This document shows, piece by piece, positions 49,959 to 59,718 of a DNA stretch of 64,000 nt. Source of the DNA: Lachnospiraceae bacterium AD3010 (lineage in GTDB: Bacteria > Bacillota > Clostridia > Lachnospirales > Lachnospiraceae); the NCBI GenBank assembly GCA_000622025.1, contig KK211387.1, forward strand, positions 229,325 to 293,324, in the 5' to 3' direction. The notes below the pieces were generated by a model that was given only the letters and a program-made list of their open reading frames with translations, ran no database searches and was not told where the DNA came from. Positions within the stretch are counted from its first letter, which is position 1. Every line of letters begins with the position of its first letter. Made by a program: the position numbers and the translations under genes.

Positions 49959-51767
49959 ATGGATCAGCAGCATATCAGGAACTTCAGCATAATAGCACAT
50001 ATTGATCATGGAAAGTCCACACTGGCGGACAGGGTGATAGAGGCCACCGGACTTCTGACCGAGAGGGAGATGCAGGAGCAGATCCTTGACAATATGGAGC
50101 TGGAACGGGAAAGAGGCATTACCATCAAGAGTCAGGCCGTCCGCACAGTGTACAAGGCAAAAAATAACGAGGAATATATTTTCAATATGATAGATACTCC
50201 GGGGCATGTGGACTTTACCTATGAGGTAAGCCGTAGCTTAAAGGCCTGCGACGGAGCTGTGCTGGTGGTGGATGCTTCCCAGGGGATAGAAGCCCAGACT
50301 CTGGCCAATGTCTATCTGGCACTGGATAATGATCTGGACGTTTTTCCGGTTTTGAATAAGATCGATCTTCCGAGTGCTGACCCTGACAGAGTTGCGGAGG
50401 AGATAGAGGATGTTATCGGTATAGAGGCCATGGATGCTCCACGGATATCCGCAAAGCAGGGGATAGGCATAGAGGATGTGCTGGAAGAGATCGTTCACAA
50501 GATCCCGGCTCCCAAGGGTGATCCCGATAAGCCCCTGAAGGCTCTGATTTTTGATTCACTCTATGATTCCTATAAGGGGATCATAGTTTTCATAAGGGTT
50601 ATGGACGGAACCGTAAAAAAGGGTGACCGGGTACGGTTTATGGCCACAGGGAAAAGCGACCTTGTTGTAGAGGTGGGCTATTTCGGAGCGGGACAGTTTA
50701 TTCCCTGTGATGAGCTTTCGGCAGGTGCAGTGGGTTATATCTGCGCGAGCATCAAGGATCTGAAAGAGACCAGGGTAGGAGATACGGTAACAAATGATCT
50801 TGATCCCTGTGATGAGGCTCTTCCGGGCTACAGGAAGGTGAATTCCATGGTCTACTGCGGGATTTATCCGGCAGATGCCGCAAAATATACGGATCTAAGG
50901 GAAGCACTTGAAAAGCTTCAGCTTAATGACGCATCTTTGGTGTATGAGCCCGAGACCAGCGCGGCTCTTGGCTTCGGCTTCCGCTGCGGTTTCCTTGGGC
51001 TTTTGCATCTGGATATCATAGAGGAGCGGCTTGAGCGGGAATATGACCTGGATCTGGTCACCACAGCCCCCGGTGTAGTATATAAGGTATATAAGAATGA
51101 CGGAACGGTTATGGATATCACAAATCCCGCCAATCTTCCTGATCCATCGGAAATAGAGCATATGGAGGAGCCCTTTGTGGCGGCTGAGATCATGGTAAAC
51201 ACGGAATTTCTGGGAGCGATAATAAAGCTCTGTCAGGAAAGACGCGGGATCCAGACAGGCATGGATTATATAGAGACCACAAGAGTACTCTTAAAATATG
51301 ATCTTCCCTTAAATGAGATAATATATGACTTCTTTGATGCTCTGAAAAGCAGGTCCAAAGGCTACGCTTCCTTCGACTATGAGCTGAAGGAGTATGTGCC
51401 TTCGACCCTGGTAAAGCTTGACATCCTTATTAACCGGGAATATGTGGACGCTCTTTCCTTTATAGTGTTCAAGGACAGTGCCTATGAAAGAGGGAGAAAG
51501 ATGTGTGAAAAGCTGAAGGCGGAGATACCGAGACATCTGTTCGAGATCCCGATCCAGGCGGCTGTCGGTGGAAAGGTCATAGCCCGTGAAACCGTGAAGG
51601 CCGTGAGAAAGGACGTGCTGGCGAAGTGCTACGGCGGAGATATCTCCAGAAAGAAGAAGCTTCTGGAAAAGCAGAAGGAGGGAAAGAAAAAGATGCGCCA
51701 GATCGGAAGCGTGGAGGTTCCGAAGGAAGCATTCTTAAGTGTATTGAAGCTGGACAGTGAAGACTGA
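49959..51767 (+). CDS. lepA: Elongation factor 4 (LepA)
   Basis: 602 residues, the usual length. G1 is [18 protein letters not shown]2 RGITIKSQ, G3 [12 protein letters not shown] and G4 LNKIDLPSA. The LepA C-terminal domain is complete ([20 protein letters not shown]). It is a ribosome-bound GTPase acting on stalled or mistranslocated ribosomes. AGAGAGAG serves as a weak ribosome site. hemW follows after 53 bp, the usual Firmicutes order. Confidence 0.98.
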   Translation: MDQQHIRNFSIIAHIDHGKSTLADRVIEATGLLTEREMQEQILDNMELERERGITIKSQAVRTVYKAKNNEEYIFNMIDTPGHVDFTYEVSRSLKACDGAVLVVDASQGIEAQTLANVYLALDNDLDVFPVLNKIDLPSADPDRVAEEIEDVIGIEAMDAPRISAKQGIGIEDVLEEIVHKIPAPKGDPDKPLKALIFDSLYDSYKGIIVFIRVMDGTVKKGDRVRFMATGKSDLVVEVGYFGAGQFIPCDELSAGAVGYICASIKDLKETRVGDTVTNDLDPCDEALPGYRKVNSMVYCGIYPADAAKYTDLREALEKLQLNDASLVYEPETSAALGFGFRCGFLGLLHLDIIEERLEREYDLDLVTTAPGVVYKVYKNDGTVMDITNPANLPDPSEIEHMEEPFVAAEIMVNTEFLGAIIKLCQERRGIQTGMDYIETTRVLLKYDLPLNEIIYDFFDALKSRSKGYASFDYELKEYVPSTLVKLDILINREYVDALSFIVFKDSAYERGRKMCEKLKAEIPRHLFEIPIQAAVGGKVIARETVKAVRKDVLAKCYGGDISRKKKLLEKQKEGKKKMRQIGSVEVPKEAFLSVLKLDSED

Positions 51768-51820
51768 GGGTAAGTATTTAAGACCCGAGGCGCTCTGGAT
51801 AGTAATGACAGAGGAAGATA

Positions 51821-52945
51821 ATGGAAAAAAACATAGGTATTTACGTTCACATCCCCTTCTGCGTAAGGAAATGCAGATACTGTGACTTCCCCTCATTTGC
51901 CGGGACAGATAATGTCGAAATCTATTTTGACGCTCTTAAAAGCGAGATAAGGAATGAGAGGGATACACGGGGGAGAACTGCGGATACTGTATATTTAGGC
52001 GGCGGCACTCCATCCTGTGTGCCGCCTTTATATATAGAAAACCTTATGACCGAGCTTAAGAAAACATATGCTATAAGTGAAAACACGGAAATATCAATGG
52101 AAATGAATCCGGGGACGGTGGAAAAGGACGCGCTGTCCGTATACAGACGTGCCGGGATAAACCGTTTGAGTCTGGGCTGTCAGTCCTTTAATGATAAAAG
52201 CCTTAAAAGGCTTGGACGGATCCATTCATCGGAGGATATCATAAAAACCTGGGATCTGCTCAGGGCGGAAGGATTTGAAAACATAAATCTGGATCTCATT
52301 TCCTCTCTTCCCGGAGAGGGCCTTAAGGATATGGAGTTCAGTCTGAAAAAAGCAATAGAACTGCAGCCTGAGCATATTTCCGTTTATTCCCTGATCATTG
52401 AGGAGGGAACGGAGTTCCGGAGGCTTCTAGATGCAGGGGAAATGAAGGATCTGCCGGATGAGGAAGAGCAGGCGGAGATGGATAGTCTGGTAAACAGCAT
52501 TCTCCGAGAAAATAAATACGAGCGTTACGAAATCTCTAATTTCGCCAAAGAAGGAAGAAAATGCAAACATAACTTGCGTTATTGGGAACGCGGGGAGTAT
52601 AGGGGCTTCGGTCTTGGCGCTGCGTCACTTATCGGGAACAGAAGGTTCAGCAACACCCGGGATATGGTTTACATAAATAAGCCCGGTGGGGTACTTTCAG
52701 AGGACAGACTTTTAAGCAGGGAGGATGAGATGGCAGAGTTTATGTTTCTGGGACTCAGGAAGACAGAAGGGATCTCATCTGCGGATTTTTGTACGGCCTT
52801 TGGCACCGGTATTGAGACTGTCTATGGAGAGCAGCTTAAAAAGCAGACAGCTGACGGCTTTATGGAGTTTTCCGGAGGGAGGTATTTCTATAATGACCGG
52901 GGTCTTGAGATCTCAAATATGCTTTTGCCTGCTTTTCTTTTCTGA
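51821..52945 (+). CDS. hemW: Radical SAM heme chaperone HemW
   Basis: 374 residues. The cluster site is C14-x3-C18-x2-C21 with a following Phe (IPFCVRKCRYCDF), then TVYLGGGTPSCVPP, EMNPGTVEKD, GINRLSLGCQSF, HISVYSLIIEEGTEF and YEISNFAKEG. The CxxxCxxC plus Phe pattern, with no fourth Cys, distinguishes HemW from HemN. HemW delivers heme to hemoproteins rather than oxidising coproporphyrinogen. hrcA, often next in Firmicutes, is not found downstream. Confidence 0.95.
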   Translation: MEKNIGIYVHIPFCVRKCRYCDFPSFAGTDNVEIYFDALKSEIRNERDTRGRTADTVYLGGGTPSCVPPLYIENLMTELKKTYAISENTEISMEMNPGTVEKDALSVYRRAGINRLSLGCQSFNDKSLKRLGRIHSSEDIIKTWDLLRAEGFENINLDLISSLPGEGLKDMEFSLKKAIELQPEHISVYSLIIEEGTEFRRLLDAGEMKDLPDEEEQAEMDSLVNSILRENKYERYEISNFAKEGRKCKHNLRYWERGEYRGFGLGAASLIGNRRFSNTRDMVYINKPGGVLSEDRLLSREDEMAEFMFLGLRKTEGISSADFCTAFGTGIETVYGEQLKKQTADGFMEFSGGRYFYNDRGLEISNMLLPAFLF

Positions 52946-52980
52946 GCATTTTCCGAACCTTGAAGAAATATCAACTTTTT

Positions 52981-53009
52981 TTGACGATTGTGCTAAAAAT
53001 TGATACAAT
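52981..53009 (+). promoter_or_regulatory. Promoter of the c-di-GMP/pseudo-PilT operon
   Basis: TTGACG (52981-52986), a 17-bp spacer and TACAAT (53004-53009). It precedes the ATG at 53052 by 42 nt. GGAG at 53031 is rather far (about 17 nt) from that ATG, so the translation start is less certain than the promoter. Confidence 0.7.
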
Positions 53010-53051
53010 AAATTGTATTTTTGTATTTATTGGAGAAGATCTTTCGGATAA

Positions 53052-56000
53052 ATGGAAACCATTGTATTTGAATACGATATACAGTCTGATGTAATGAGTT
53101 TTTCCAGGAATGTGGCAAAATTCATACCCTGTCAGGTAAAGATATCCAATTACAGCGAGTCGCTTGAGATCGCCGGGAAGGTATGTCCCGATGATGTTAA
53201 GCGCGCAATAATGTTTTTCAGGCCTATGCGTTATGATTCACCGGGACGCAGGGAGTTTTTCCGTCTAATGGATTTCAACGGTTCCTTCCGCTGGTACAAG
53301 GTAAGCGGGAAGACCATAATGGACGAGAACAACAGACCGGCGCTTCTTTACGGTACCTATAAGCCCGTGGATATAAATGATGCTGCAGAAGGTCTGGAGA
53401 TACGGAGTGTAGCTGATGAGCTTACCGGATTGGACAGTCCTGTGGAATTCTGCTCCAAGCTTAACAGTGCCTATGATGAGAGGACGGTGGGGGAGATACC
53501 GAATCTGATCCTCGTGGAGCTTCCCGGCTACTTTAGGCTTATTAATGATGAGGGACGTGAGAGGGCAGACAGTCTTATCGTGGATATTTCCAGGATCTTT
53601 AAGAGATCCCTCCGTACCAGCGATATCATAGGAAGGCTAAATGAAAACAGCTTCCTGATCTATATGAGGGATATCACGGATCCCGGTATCGTCGCAGACA
53701 AATCTACCTACTTTAACCGTGCCATAAAGAATATCTGGACCAATTCCTTCGTGGAAAATCCTGAGAATATAGTTGCTGTCGGTGTGGCTCTTATGACAGA
53801 TGAGGGCGTTCCGGATTATGACGTTATGCTTAAAAAAGCACAGGCAGCAGCAGAGGAGGCCAAAAATCCGGACAGGGGCGGTCTCGTTATCTATGACAGG
53901 GAAATGAGGGGCAGGAATGATATTGCCGACAAGCACGAGGAATTAAGTGATATCAGGCTTATAAAGAGTGTTCTCGATCCTATTATGTCCCTTGCCTATG
54001 CCATAGATGAGGACTATAACCTCCTCTATATGAATAATGCACTGCGTGACAGATTTAGCGAACCTGTCTCCGGACATTGCTATGAGGTGATAAAGGGAAG
54101 GGAGGAACCCTGTAAGGACTGTCCCATAAGGATGCTTGAGGAAGGCCATTCATCGGCGGATACTGATGTCTACTCGCCCTATTTAAGGAGCAGTATCCGT
54201 ACAAGGATCACCCGTATCTCAACCGGGGATAAGAAAAGGGCCTATGTGCTCCTTGATGTCAATGAGGATACGAAGACCGAGATGCAGAACATCCATAAGA
54301 GTATGGAGAGGTTCAATGATGCGATCTACCGCTCTTCGGATATCATCTGGGAAATAAATCTAAGCAAAAATAAATGCACCAGAGTCAGGGAAGAAAACAT
54401 AATGTATGTCCTTGACAGCTATGTGGCGGATTATGAAAAGCTCAGGAAACAGTACCTTGACCACGTGATCCATTATGATGACAGGGAGGATTTCCTATAC
54501 GTTACCGATCCCGGATATTTCAGGGAATCCAGGAAAAAGGGAGAACTTGAGTTCCACAGACAGGTACGCCTTCTTCATCAGGACGGGACATTCCACTGGT
54601 ATGACATAAATACCGTATTCCTGCCGGTGAAGGATGAGGACGAGGACGAGCTGGTATTCATTACTGCCAAGGACATAAACGAGATAAAGAACGATATTGC
54701 CCGTAACGCCGCTATAGAGAATAAGTACAAGGCAATGCTTGACAATAATGTCTTCTTAAACGAGCTGGCGAGGGACAATGAAAGATACGAGCATGTCAAT
54801 GAGCTTTCCGGGATCTATGTATTTGAATACAGTGCTCCGGAACAGAGCTATTATGTGTGCTCCAACTTTGAGGATATGTTTGTCCTGACTCCCGATATGA
54901 AGGACAATGCCTGGTCATTCCTGGAGAGCTTCAGGGTTGAAAGGGAAGACAGGAAGCGCTATGAGGAATTCATAGAAAATGTAAAGACAGAGCCAAATAC
55001 CCACAGGATAACGGTAAGGATCATTAATAAATTTGATGTTGCTATCTGGTTCACCGTTACGGTGCAGACCTTAAACGGCCTTAATAACCAGCTTACCCGT
55101 GTTATCGGCGTCCTTCAGGACGTGAACAGCGAGATGGAGGTAAAGGCGGAGCTGGAGTTCAGGGCTGATTACGATTCCCTGACAAAGCTCTATAATGCAG
55201 AAGCCTTCTACAGGAACGTATCCGAAAAGATACACCTTATGAAGGATACCCATTTTGCCATCATCGCTACAGATATAGAGCATTTCCGCATCATAAATGA
55301 CAGATTCGGAGTGGATACCGGAAACAGGTGTCTTTTAGCGATGGGTGATGCGATACGTGACAGCCTTTCAAAGAACGATATCGCAGGACGTTACGAGGCT
55401 GATATGTTCTCGATACTTATAAGCTACAAAAAGGAAGAGGACATAATAACCTTTATCAGAAATCTGAACAGCCGTTTCGACTTTGAAGAGGCGAAGCTCT
55501 GCGGCTCCGTGCTTTGCTTCGGCATTTATAAGATCACAAACCGTGATGTTGCGATACGCCTTATGTGCGATAGGGCAAGGCTTGCGAAGAAGGACATAAA
55601 GGGCAATATGCTCACGAATTTCGCCATCTATGATGACAGGATAAGGCTGATGCAGAGGAAGGTCTCCCAGATGGAGAGCGAGATGCAGACAGCTCTTGAA
55701 AATGAGGAATTTGTGATGTATCTCCAGCCCAAGATCGATCTGCATAGCGAGAAGATCTGCGGGGCTGAAGCGCTGGTGCGCTGGAACCATCCCACAGGAG
55801 GTTTAAGGCTTCCCGGTGAGTTCCTGCCATACTTTGAGAGTAACGGCTTTATAAAGAAGCTCGACGAATATATGTGGGTGGCGGCTGCAAAATATCTGTC
55901 ACACCTGAAGGAAAAGGATCTTACGGTTCCGATATCCGTAAATATCTCCAGGTATCATATCGGCAGTACGGATCTTATCAGTACCCTCCTGGATCTTACC

Positions 56001-56444
56001 AGAGAGTACGGGATCGACAACAGGAATCTGGAGCTTGAGATAACGGAGACCCTGTTTACGGAAGATGTGGATAAGCTTTATGAGCTCATGAATGCTCTGA
56101 AAACAGAGGGATTTGTGGTTCAGATGGATGATTTCGGAACGGGATATTCATCATTAAATATGCTGAGAGAAGCTCCTGTTGATGTTATAAAGATAGACAG
56201 ATATTTTGTTGACGAGATAATGTCTACAAAGAGGGGAAGGATAATAATAGAAAATTCTGTGGCAATGTCAAAGCAGCTTGGCTTAACAGTTGTGGCAGAG
56301 GGGGTGGAAACTAAGGATCAGGTGGATTTCCTGAAATCCATAAACTGTGATGTGGCTCAGGGCTATTACTATTCAAAGCCTCTCGATATGGAGGAATTTG
56401 AAAGGCTGCTTCTCAAAATCAATAAAGGAATGGAAGAGCTATGA
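53052..56444 (+). CDS. PAS-GGDEF(degenerate)-EAL cyclic-di-GMP phosphodiesterase
   Basis: 1130 residues, no membrane helices. Order: PAS-like (1-110), degenerate GGDEF (about 125-280, DELTGLDSP, GRLNENSF in place of GGDEF), PAS with a CKDC pair (about 310-400), two more PAS-like domains (to about 695), a second degenerate GGDEF (about 700-850, DYDSLTKLYNAEAF; GRYEADMF instead of GGDEF) and EAL (about 880-1125). EAL catalytic residues appear intact: GAEALVRW, VNISRYH, LEITETL, QMDDFGTGYSSL, IKIDRYF, VVAEGVET, AQGYYYSKP. It should therefore degrade c-di-GMP, with the GGDEF domains as sensors. It overlaps the next gene by 4 bp. Confidence 0.92.
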   Translation: METIVFEYDIQSDVMSFSRNVAKFIPCQVKISNYSESLEIAGKVCPDDVKRAIMFFRPMRYDSPGRREFFRLMDFNGSFRWYKVSGKTIMDENNRPALLYGTYKPVDINDAAEGLEIRSVADELTGLDSPVEFCSKLNSAYDERTVGEIPNLILVELPGYFRLINDEGRERADSLIVDISRIFKRSLRTSDIIGRLNENSFLIYMRDITDPGIVADKSTYFNRAIKNIWTNSFVENPENIVAVGVALMTDEGVPDYDVMLKKAQAAAEEAKNPDRGGLVIYDREMRGRNDIADKHEELSDIRLIKSVLDPIMSLAYAIDEDYNLLYMNNALRDRFSEPVSGHCYEVIKGREEPCKDCPIRMLEEGHSSADTDVYSPYLRSSIRTRITRISTGDKKRAYVLLDVNEDTKTEMQNIHKSMERFNDAIYRSSDIIWEINLSKNKCTRVREENIMYVLDSYVADYEKLRKQYLDHVIHYDDREDFLYVTDPGYFRESRKKGELEFHRQVRLLHQDGTFHWYDINTVFLPVKDEDEDELVFITAKDINEIKNDIARNAAIENKYKAMLDNNVFLNELARDNERYEHVNELSGIYVFEYSAPEQSYYVCSNFEDMFVLTPDMKDNAWSFLESFRVEREDRKRYEEFIENVKTEPNTHRITVRIINKFDVAIWFTVTVQTLNGLNNQLTRVIGVLQDVNSEMEVKAELEFRADYDSLTKLYNAEAFYRNVSEKIHLMKDTHFAIIATDIEHFRIINDRFGVDTGNRCLLAMGDAIRDSLSKNDIAGRYEADMFSILISYKKEEDIITFIRNLNSRFDFEEAKLCGSVLCFGIYKITNRDVAIRLMCDRARLAKKDIKGNMLTNFAIYDDRIRLMQRKVSQMESEMQTALENEEFVMYLQPKIDLHSEKICGAEALVRWNHPTGGLRLPGEFLPYFESNGFIKKLDEYMWVAAAKYLSHLKEKDLTVPISVNISRYHIGSTDLISTLLDLTREYGIDNRNLELEITETLFTEDVDKLYELMNALKTEGFVVQMDDFGTGYSSLNMLREAPVDVIKIDRYFVDEIMSTKRGRIIIENSVAMSKQLGLTVVAEGVETKDQVDFLKSINCDVAQGYYYSKPLDMEEFERLLLKINKGMEEL

Positions 56445-57613
56445 TCTTTGTAAAGCATGACAAATTGAAAGAGGGGATGAGGCTTGCAAAGCCGATCTAC
56501 GACAAAAAGGGAGTGCTTCTTTATGAACGGGACTCAAAGCTTACAAGGCAGGGTATTGAGTCTGTGCATAATTTCGGGATCATAGGTCTTTACATACTCG
56601 AACCCGCTGAACCCGTTCCACCGATAACGGAGGAGGATATTGAATTTGAAAAGTTCCAGATGGTGTCCACCTTCACCATTCAGGACGAGTGGAAGAGTAT
56701 AAGGGAAAAGGGACAGGCACCTGCCACACCCACTCTCGTTTCACAGATAATAAAAAGGTACGGAAGGCTGGATCATAAGCTTAATTTTATCCAGTCCTTA
56801 AGGTCACAGGAGGATAAGCATTATAAGCATGCCCTCAATGTGGCGATACTCTGTGCTCTTATGACCCACAAGATGAATGTGAAGCTGAATGAGCAGAACG
56901 ATACCGTGACGGCTGCACTTGTTCATGACATAGGAAAGCTTGATACTCCCCAGGAGATAGAGATACGGACGGAGGGTCTCTCCGATAGTGATAACGAAGC
57001 CATATATAAGTATGAAGCCCAGGGCTTCCAGTATCTGGACAGGGTATTTGACAGTACGCCTGCAGTAAAGCGGATTGTTATGCAGTCCTTCAGGCAGAGA
57101 GAGGCCTTCAGAAGGGGAAACGGCGATCCGAATGCAAAGCTGTCACTGGGGGCGAAGATACTGATGGTGGCGGATAAATTCGATTCCATAACGGCCATGA
57201 ATGAGCATGCAGAGCCTACCTCGGAGATCTCAGCCGTAAGGTATCTTATGGATAACCCCGAGATCTATGATTCTACGGTCACGGATGCTCTTGTGGACAG
57301 CATAAATATCCTGGTTCCCGGCTGCACCGTGGAGCTTACCAACGGGGATAAGGGACTTGTTATCGCAGAAAACCCGAGGAATGTTCTGAAACCGGTTGTG
57401 CTTATGTTCTCGGATAATTCCATAATAGACCTGGGACAGGAGCTGATATACGGGAATCTGGACATAAAGGATGTGATGAAGACCATGGACAACAGGGTAG
57501 CTGTGGACAGGAGTGCTATGGAATCCGGATTTGGTATTAATAAAACGGATGAGCCGATGGCTATAGATCCTGCCCTGCTGGACCTTGCGGTGGAGACCGG
57601 CAGCGATGGTTGA
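56441..57613 (+). CDS. HD-GYP-like signalling protein lacking the GYP motif
   Basis: 390 residues. The N-terminal ~100 residues resemble the domain preceding HD-GYP in clostridial proteins. H130 (HYKHALNVA) and HDIGK (162-166) give the HD part. Where HD-GYP enzymes have HHE..DG.GYP, this protein reads QSFRQREAFRRGNGDPNAK (about 215-233), so GYP and the preceding His pair are missing, while AKILMVADKFDSITA is kept. It may be an inactive c-di-GMP sensor or have altered chemistry. A C-terminal PilZ-unrelated beta region (VELTNGDKGLVI) is typical of this subgroup. It overlaps both neighbours. Confidence 0.82.
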   Translation: MIFVKHDKLKEGMRLAKPIYDKKGVLLYERDSKLTRQGIESVHNFGIIGLYILEPAEPVPPITEEDIEFEKFQMVSTFTIQDEWKSIREKGQAPATPTLVSQIIKRYGRLDHKLNFIQSLRSQEDKHYKHALNVAILCALMTHKMNVKLNEQNDTVTAALVHDIGKLDTPQEIEIRTEGLSDSDNEAIYKYEAQGFQYLDRVFDSTPAVKRIVMQSFRQREAFRRGNGDPNAKLSLGAKILMVADKFDSITAMNEHAEPTSEISAVRYLMDNPEIYDSTVTDALVDSINILVPGCTVELTNGDKGLVIAENPRNVLKPVVLMFSDNSIIDLGQELIYGNLDIKDVMKTMDNRVAVDRSAMESGFGINKTDEPMAIDPALLDLAVETGSDG

Positions 57614-58655
57614 TATGGCTTTTCTCATAAAGGAGGCCCGGAACAGGGGGGCTTCCGACATACATATCAGTGCGGGAGCGCCGCCTGCCTTCAGGATAAA
57701 CGGAGAGCTGCTCTCATCTGGTCTTAAGGAAACGACCCCGGGCGACACGCTCGAGGTCCTTCTTCAGTTTATGGACCCGAATGAGAGGCAGGTATTTGAA
57801 GAAAAAAAGGAGATCGATCTGTCGGTATCCATTCCGGAAGCCGGAAGGTTCAGGGTGAATGCTTACCGGCAGCGGGGGCTTATCACCATAAGCTTAAGGA
57901 TCGTGGACAGTACCATCCCCGAGGCAGAATCCTTAAACATTCCGCCGGAGGTTATAAAGCTCTGTGAGGCAAGGAGAGGTCTTATCCTTATCACGGGCCC
58001 GTCCGGCTCCGGCAGATCTACTGTCACAGCATCTCTTGTAAACAGGATAAATTCGGAAAGACCCTGTAATATCATTACTCTGGAAAATCCCATAGAATAT
58101 ATCTACAGTAATAAAAAAGCCATAGTAAATCAGAGGGAGATAGGAGTGGATGCCGAAGATACGCTTTCTGCCCTGAATTCTGCTCTGAGACAGGATCCCG
58201 ATGTCATTGCATCCGGAATGATTAATTCCGAAGAGGAGATAGAGGCCGCCATAAAGGCTGCTGAAACAGGGAGGCTCGTTTTTTCCTCACTCTTTACCAT
58301 GGGGGCAGTGCAGACCATTGAATTCCTTATCGATGTGTTCCCGGCACAGAAGAGGAAGCAGGCTGCGATCAGACTGTCAAATGTGCTTCGTGCCGTTATC
58401 TCAAGGCAGCTCTTACGTTCTAAGGCTAATGAGCTTGTTCCCGCATACGAGATTCTTATTTCCGATAATCAGGTGAAGGAAATGATACGGGGAAACAGGA
58501 TAGGGGAAATCAGAGAGTACATGGAAAATAATGCCGACAAGGGTCTTATCACTATGGATGATTCTGTTTTCGCTCTGTATGAAAATGCTGTTATCAGCCG
58601 GGAAGAGGCTGTAGAGGCAGCCTTTGATCAGGAAAAAATGGAGGAGAGGGCTTAG
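57606..58655 (+). CDS. PilT-like ATPase paralogue with degenerate Walker motifs
   Basis: 349 residues from the ATG at 57606, 8 bp inside the HD-GYP-like gene. It aligns along its length with the PilT at 58652-59698 (GASDIHISAGAPPAFRINGE; RFRVNAYRQRG; NIITLENPIEYI; QREIGVD; AAETGRLVFSSLFTMGA). Walker A is GPSGSGRST (near 130), with Arg for the invariant Lys, and the Walker B region reads DVIASGMINSEEE, where PilT has LxGEMRDxET. Both changes are expected to abolish or strongly reduce ATP hydrolysis. It may act as a regulatory subunit of PilT. Its stop overlaps the stop of the opposing pilT. Confidence 0.88.
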   Translation: MVDMAFLIKEARNRGASDIHISAGAPPAFRINGELLSSGLKETTPGDTLEVLLQFMDPNERQVFEEKKEIDLSVSIPEAGRFRVNAYRQRGLITISLRIVDSTIPEAESLNIPPEVIKLCEARRGLILITGPSGSGRSTVTASLVNRINSERPCNIITLENPIEYIYSNKKAIVNQREIGVDAEDTLSALNSALRQDPDVIASGMINSEEEIEAAIKAAETGRLVFSSLFTMGAVQTIEFLIDVFPAQKRKQAAIRLSNVLRAVISRQLLRSKANELVPAYEILISDNQVKEMIRGNRIGEIREYMENNADKGLITMDDSVFALYENAVISREEAVEAAFDQEKMEERA

Positions 58656-59698
58656 CCTCTCCTCAGTCTCTCAGGATGAACCGCATAGCGTTCCGCTGTT
58701 TCCCTGGATATGATACCATCGCTTAAGAGCTTGTTTATGCTCTCGTCCATTGAGATCATGCTCTTGTCAGGGCTTGAATAGATGACTCCGTCTATCTGGT
58801 GGACCTTGCCGTCCCTTATCATATTGCGGATGGCAGGGGTCATGGTCATTATCTCAAATGCAGGGATGACACCGCCGTTTACGGTGGGAAGAAGCTGCTG
58901 GGAGACCACGGCGTGGAGTACGCTTGACAGCTGAACGGTTATCTGCCTCTGCTGGTTTGCGGGGAATACATCTATGATACGGTTTATGGTATTGGACGCT
59001 CCCATGGTGTGCAGGGTCGATAGCAGGAGGTGTCCTGTCTCTGCCGCTGTCATGGCAACGGATATGGTCTCAAAGTCACGCATCTCACCTAAAAGGATAA
59101 CATGGGGGCACTGGCGGAGGGCAGCTCTTAAGCCTGCCACATAGCTTCTGGTGTCAACTCCGATCTCCCTCTGGCTCACAATACTCTGGTCGTGTCTATG
59201 GAGATACTCTATGGGATCCTCCAGGGTAATAACGTGTGACTCCTGTGTCTGATTAATATGATCTATGATACAGGCAAGGGTAGAGGACTTTCCGGAGCCG
59301 GCAGGTCCGGTGACAAGCACCATGCCGTTTGGCTGGTTTCCGAGATTCACTATGTTTTCCGGTATGCTGAATTCCTTAGGATCAGGGAGCTTAAAGGAGA
59401 TAACACGGAGAACCGCGGAGGCTGTGCCTCTCTGCTTATATGCGCTTACCCTGAACCGGGAAAGGCCTGCAACGGACAGTGAGAAATCGTCATCACCGAC
59501 CTCTAAGAGCCTTGAATAGTCTCTTTTTGCAAGCTCATAGATGGCTCTTACGTTCTCATCCACATCATCGGGAGAAAGGGCCTCATTTCCTTCTTTGGTG
59601 ATCACTCCGTTTTTGTAAAAGGATACCGGACGACCTGCAACAAGGAAAATATCCGAGACCTTCTGATCAACCGCTTCTTTTAAGATATCCTGTATCAT
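58652..59698 (-). CDS. pilT: Type IV pilus retraction ATPase PilT
   Basis: 348 residues. Walker A GPAGSGKSSTLACI, Asp box ITLEDPIEYLH, Walker B HVILLGEMRDFETI and His box AAETGHLLLSTLHTMGA are all intact, and the C-terminal AIRNMIRDGKVHQI matches the PilT AIRNLIRE-type motif. It powers retraction of the pilus or disassembly of the pseudopilus. It is the last gene of the minus-strand pilC-pilin operon, with AAGGAG 11 nt before its ATG. No PilB/GspE extension ATPase is in the window. Confidence 0.94.
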   Translation of the reverse strand: MIQDILKEAVDQKVSDIFLVAGRPVSFYKNGVITKEGNEALSPDDVDENVRAIYELAKRDYSRLLEVGDDDFSLSVAGLSRFRVSAYKQRGTASAVLRVISFKLPDPKEFSIPENIVNLGNQPNGMVLVTGPAGSGKSSTLACIIDHINQTQESHVITLEDPIEYLHRHDQSIVSQREIGVDTRSYVAGLRAALRQCPHVILLGEMRDFETISVAMTAAETGHLLLSTLHTMGASNTINRIIDVFPANQQRQITVQLSSVLHAVVSQQLLPTVNGGVIPAFEIMTMTPAIRNMIRDGKVHQIDGVIYSSPDKSMISMDESINKLLSDGIISRETAERYAVHPERLRRG

Positions 59699-59718
59699 TT
59701 GTGCATAATCTCCTTATA

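Noticed and set aside
57606..58655. Degenerate PilT-like gene as a pseudogene
   Set aside because: The frame is intact over its full length, the fold motifs outside the Walker boxes are conserved, and the gene is coupled to its upstream neighbour.
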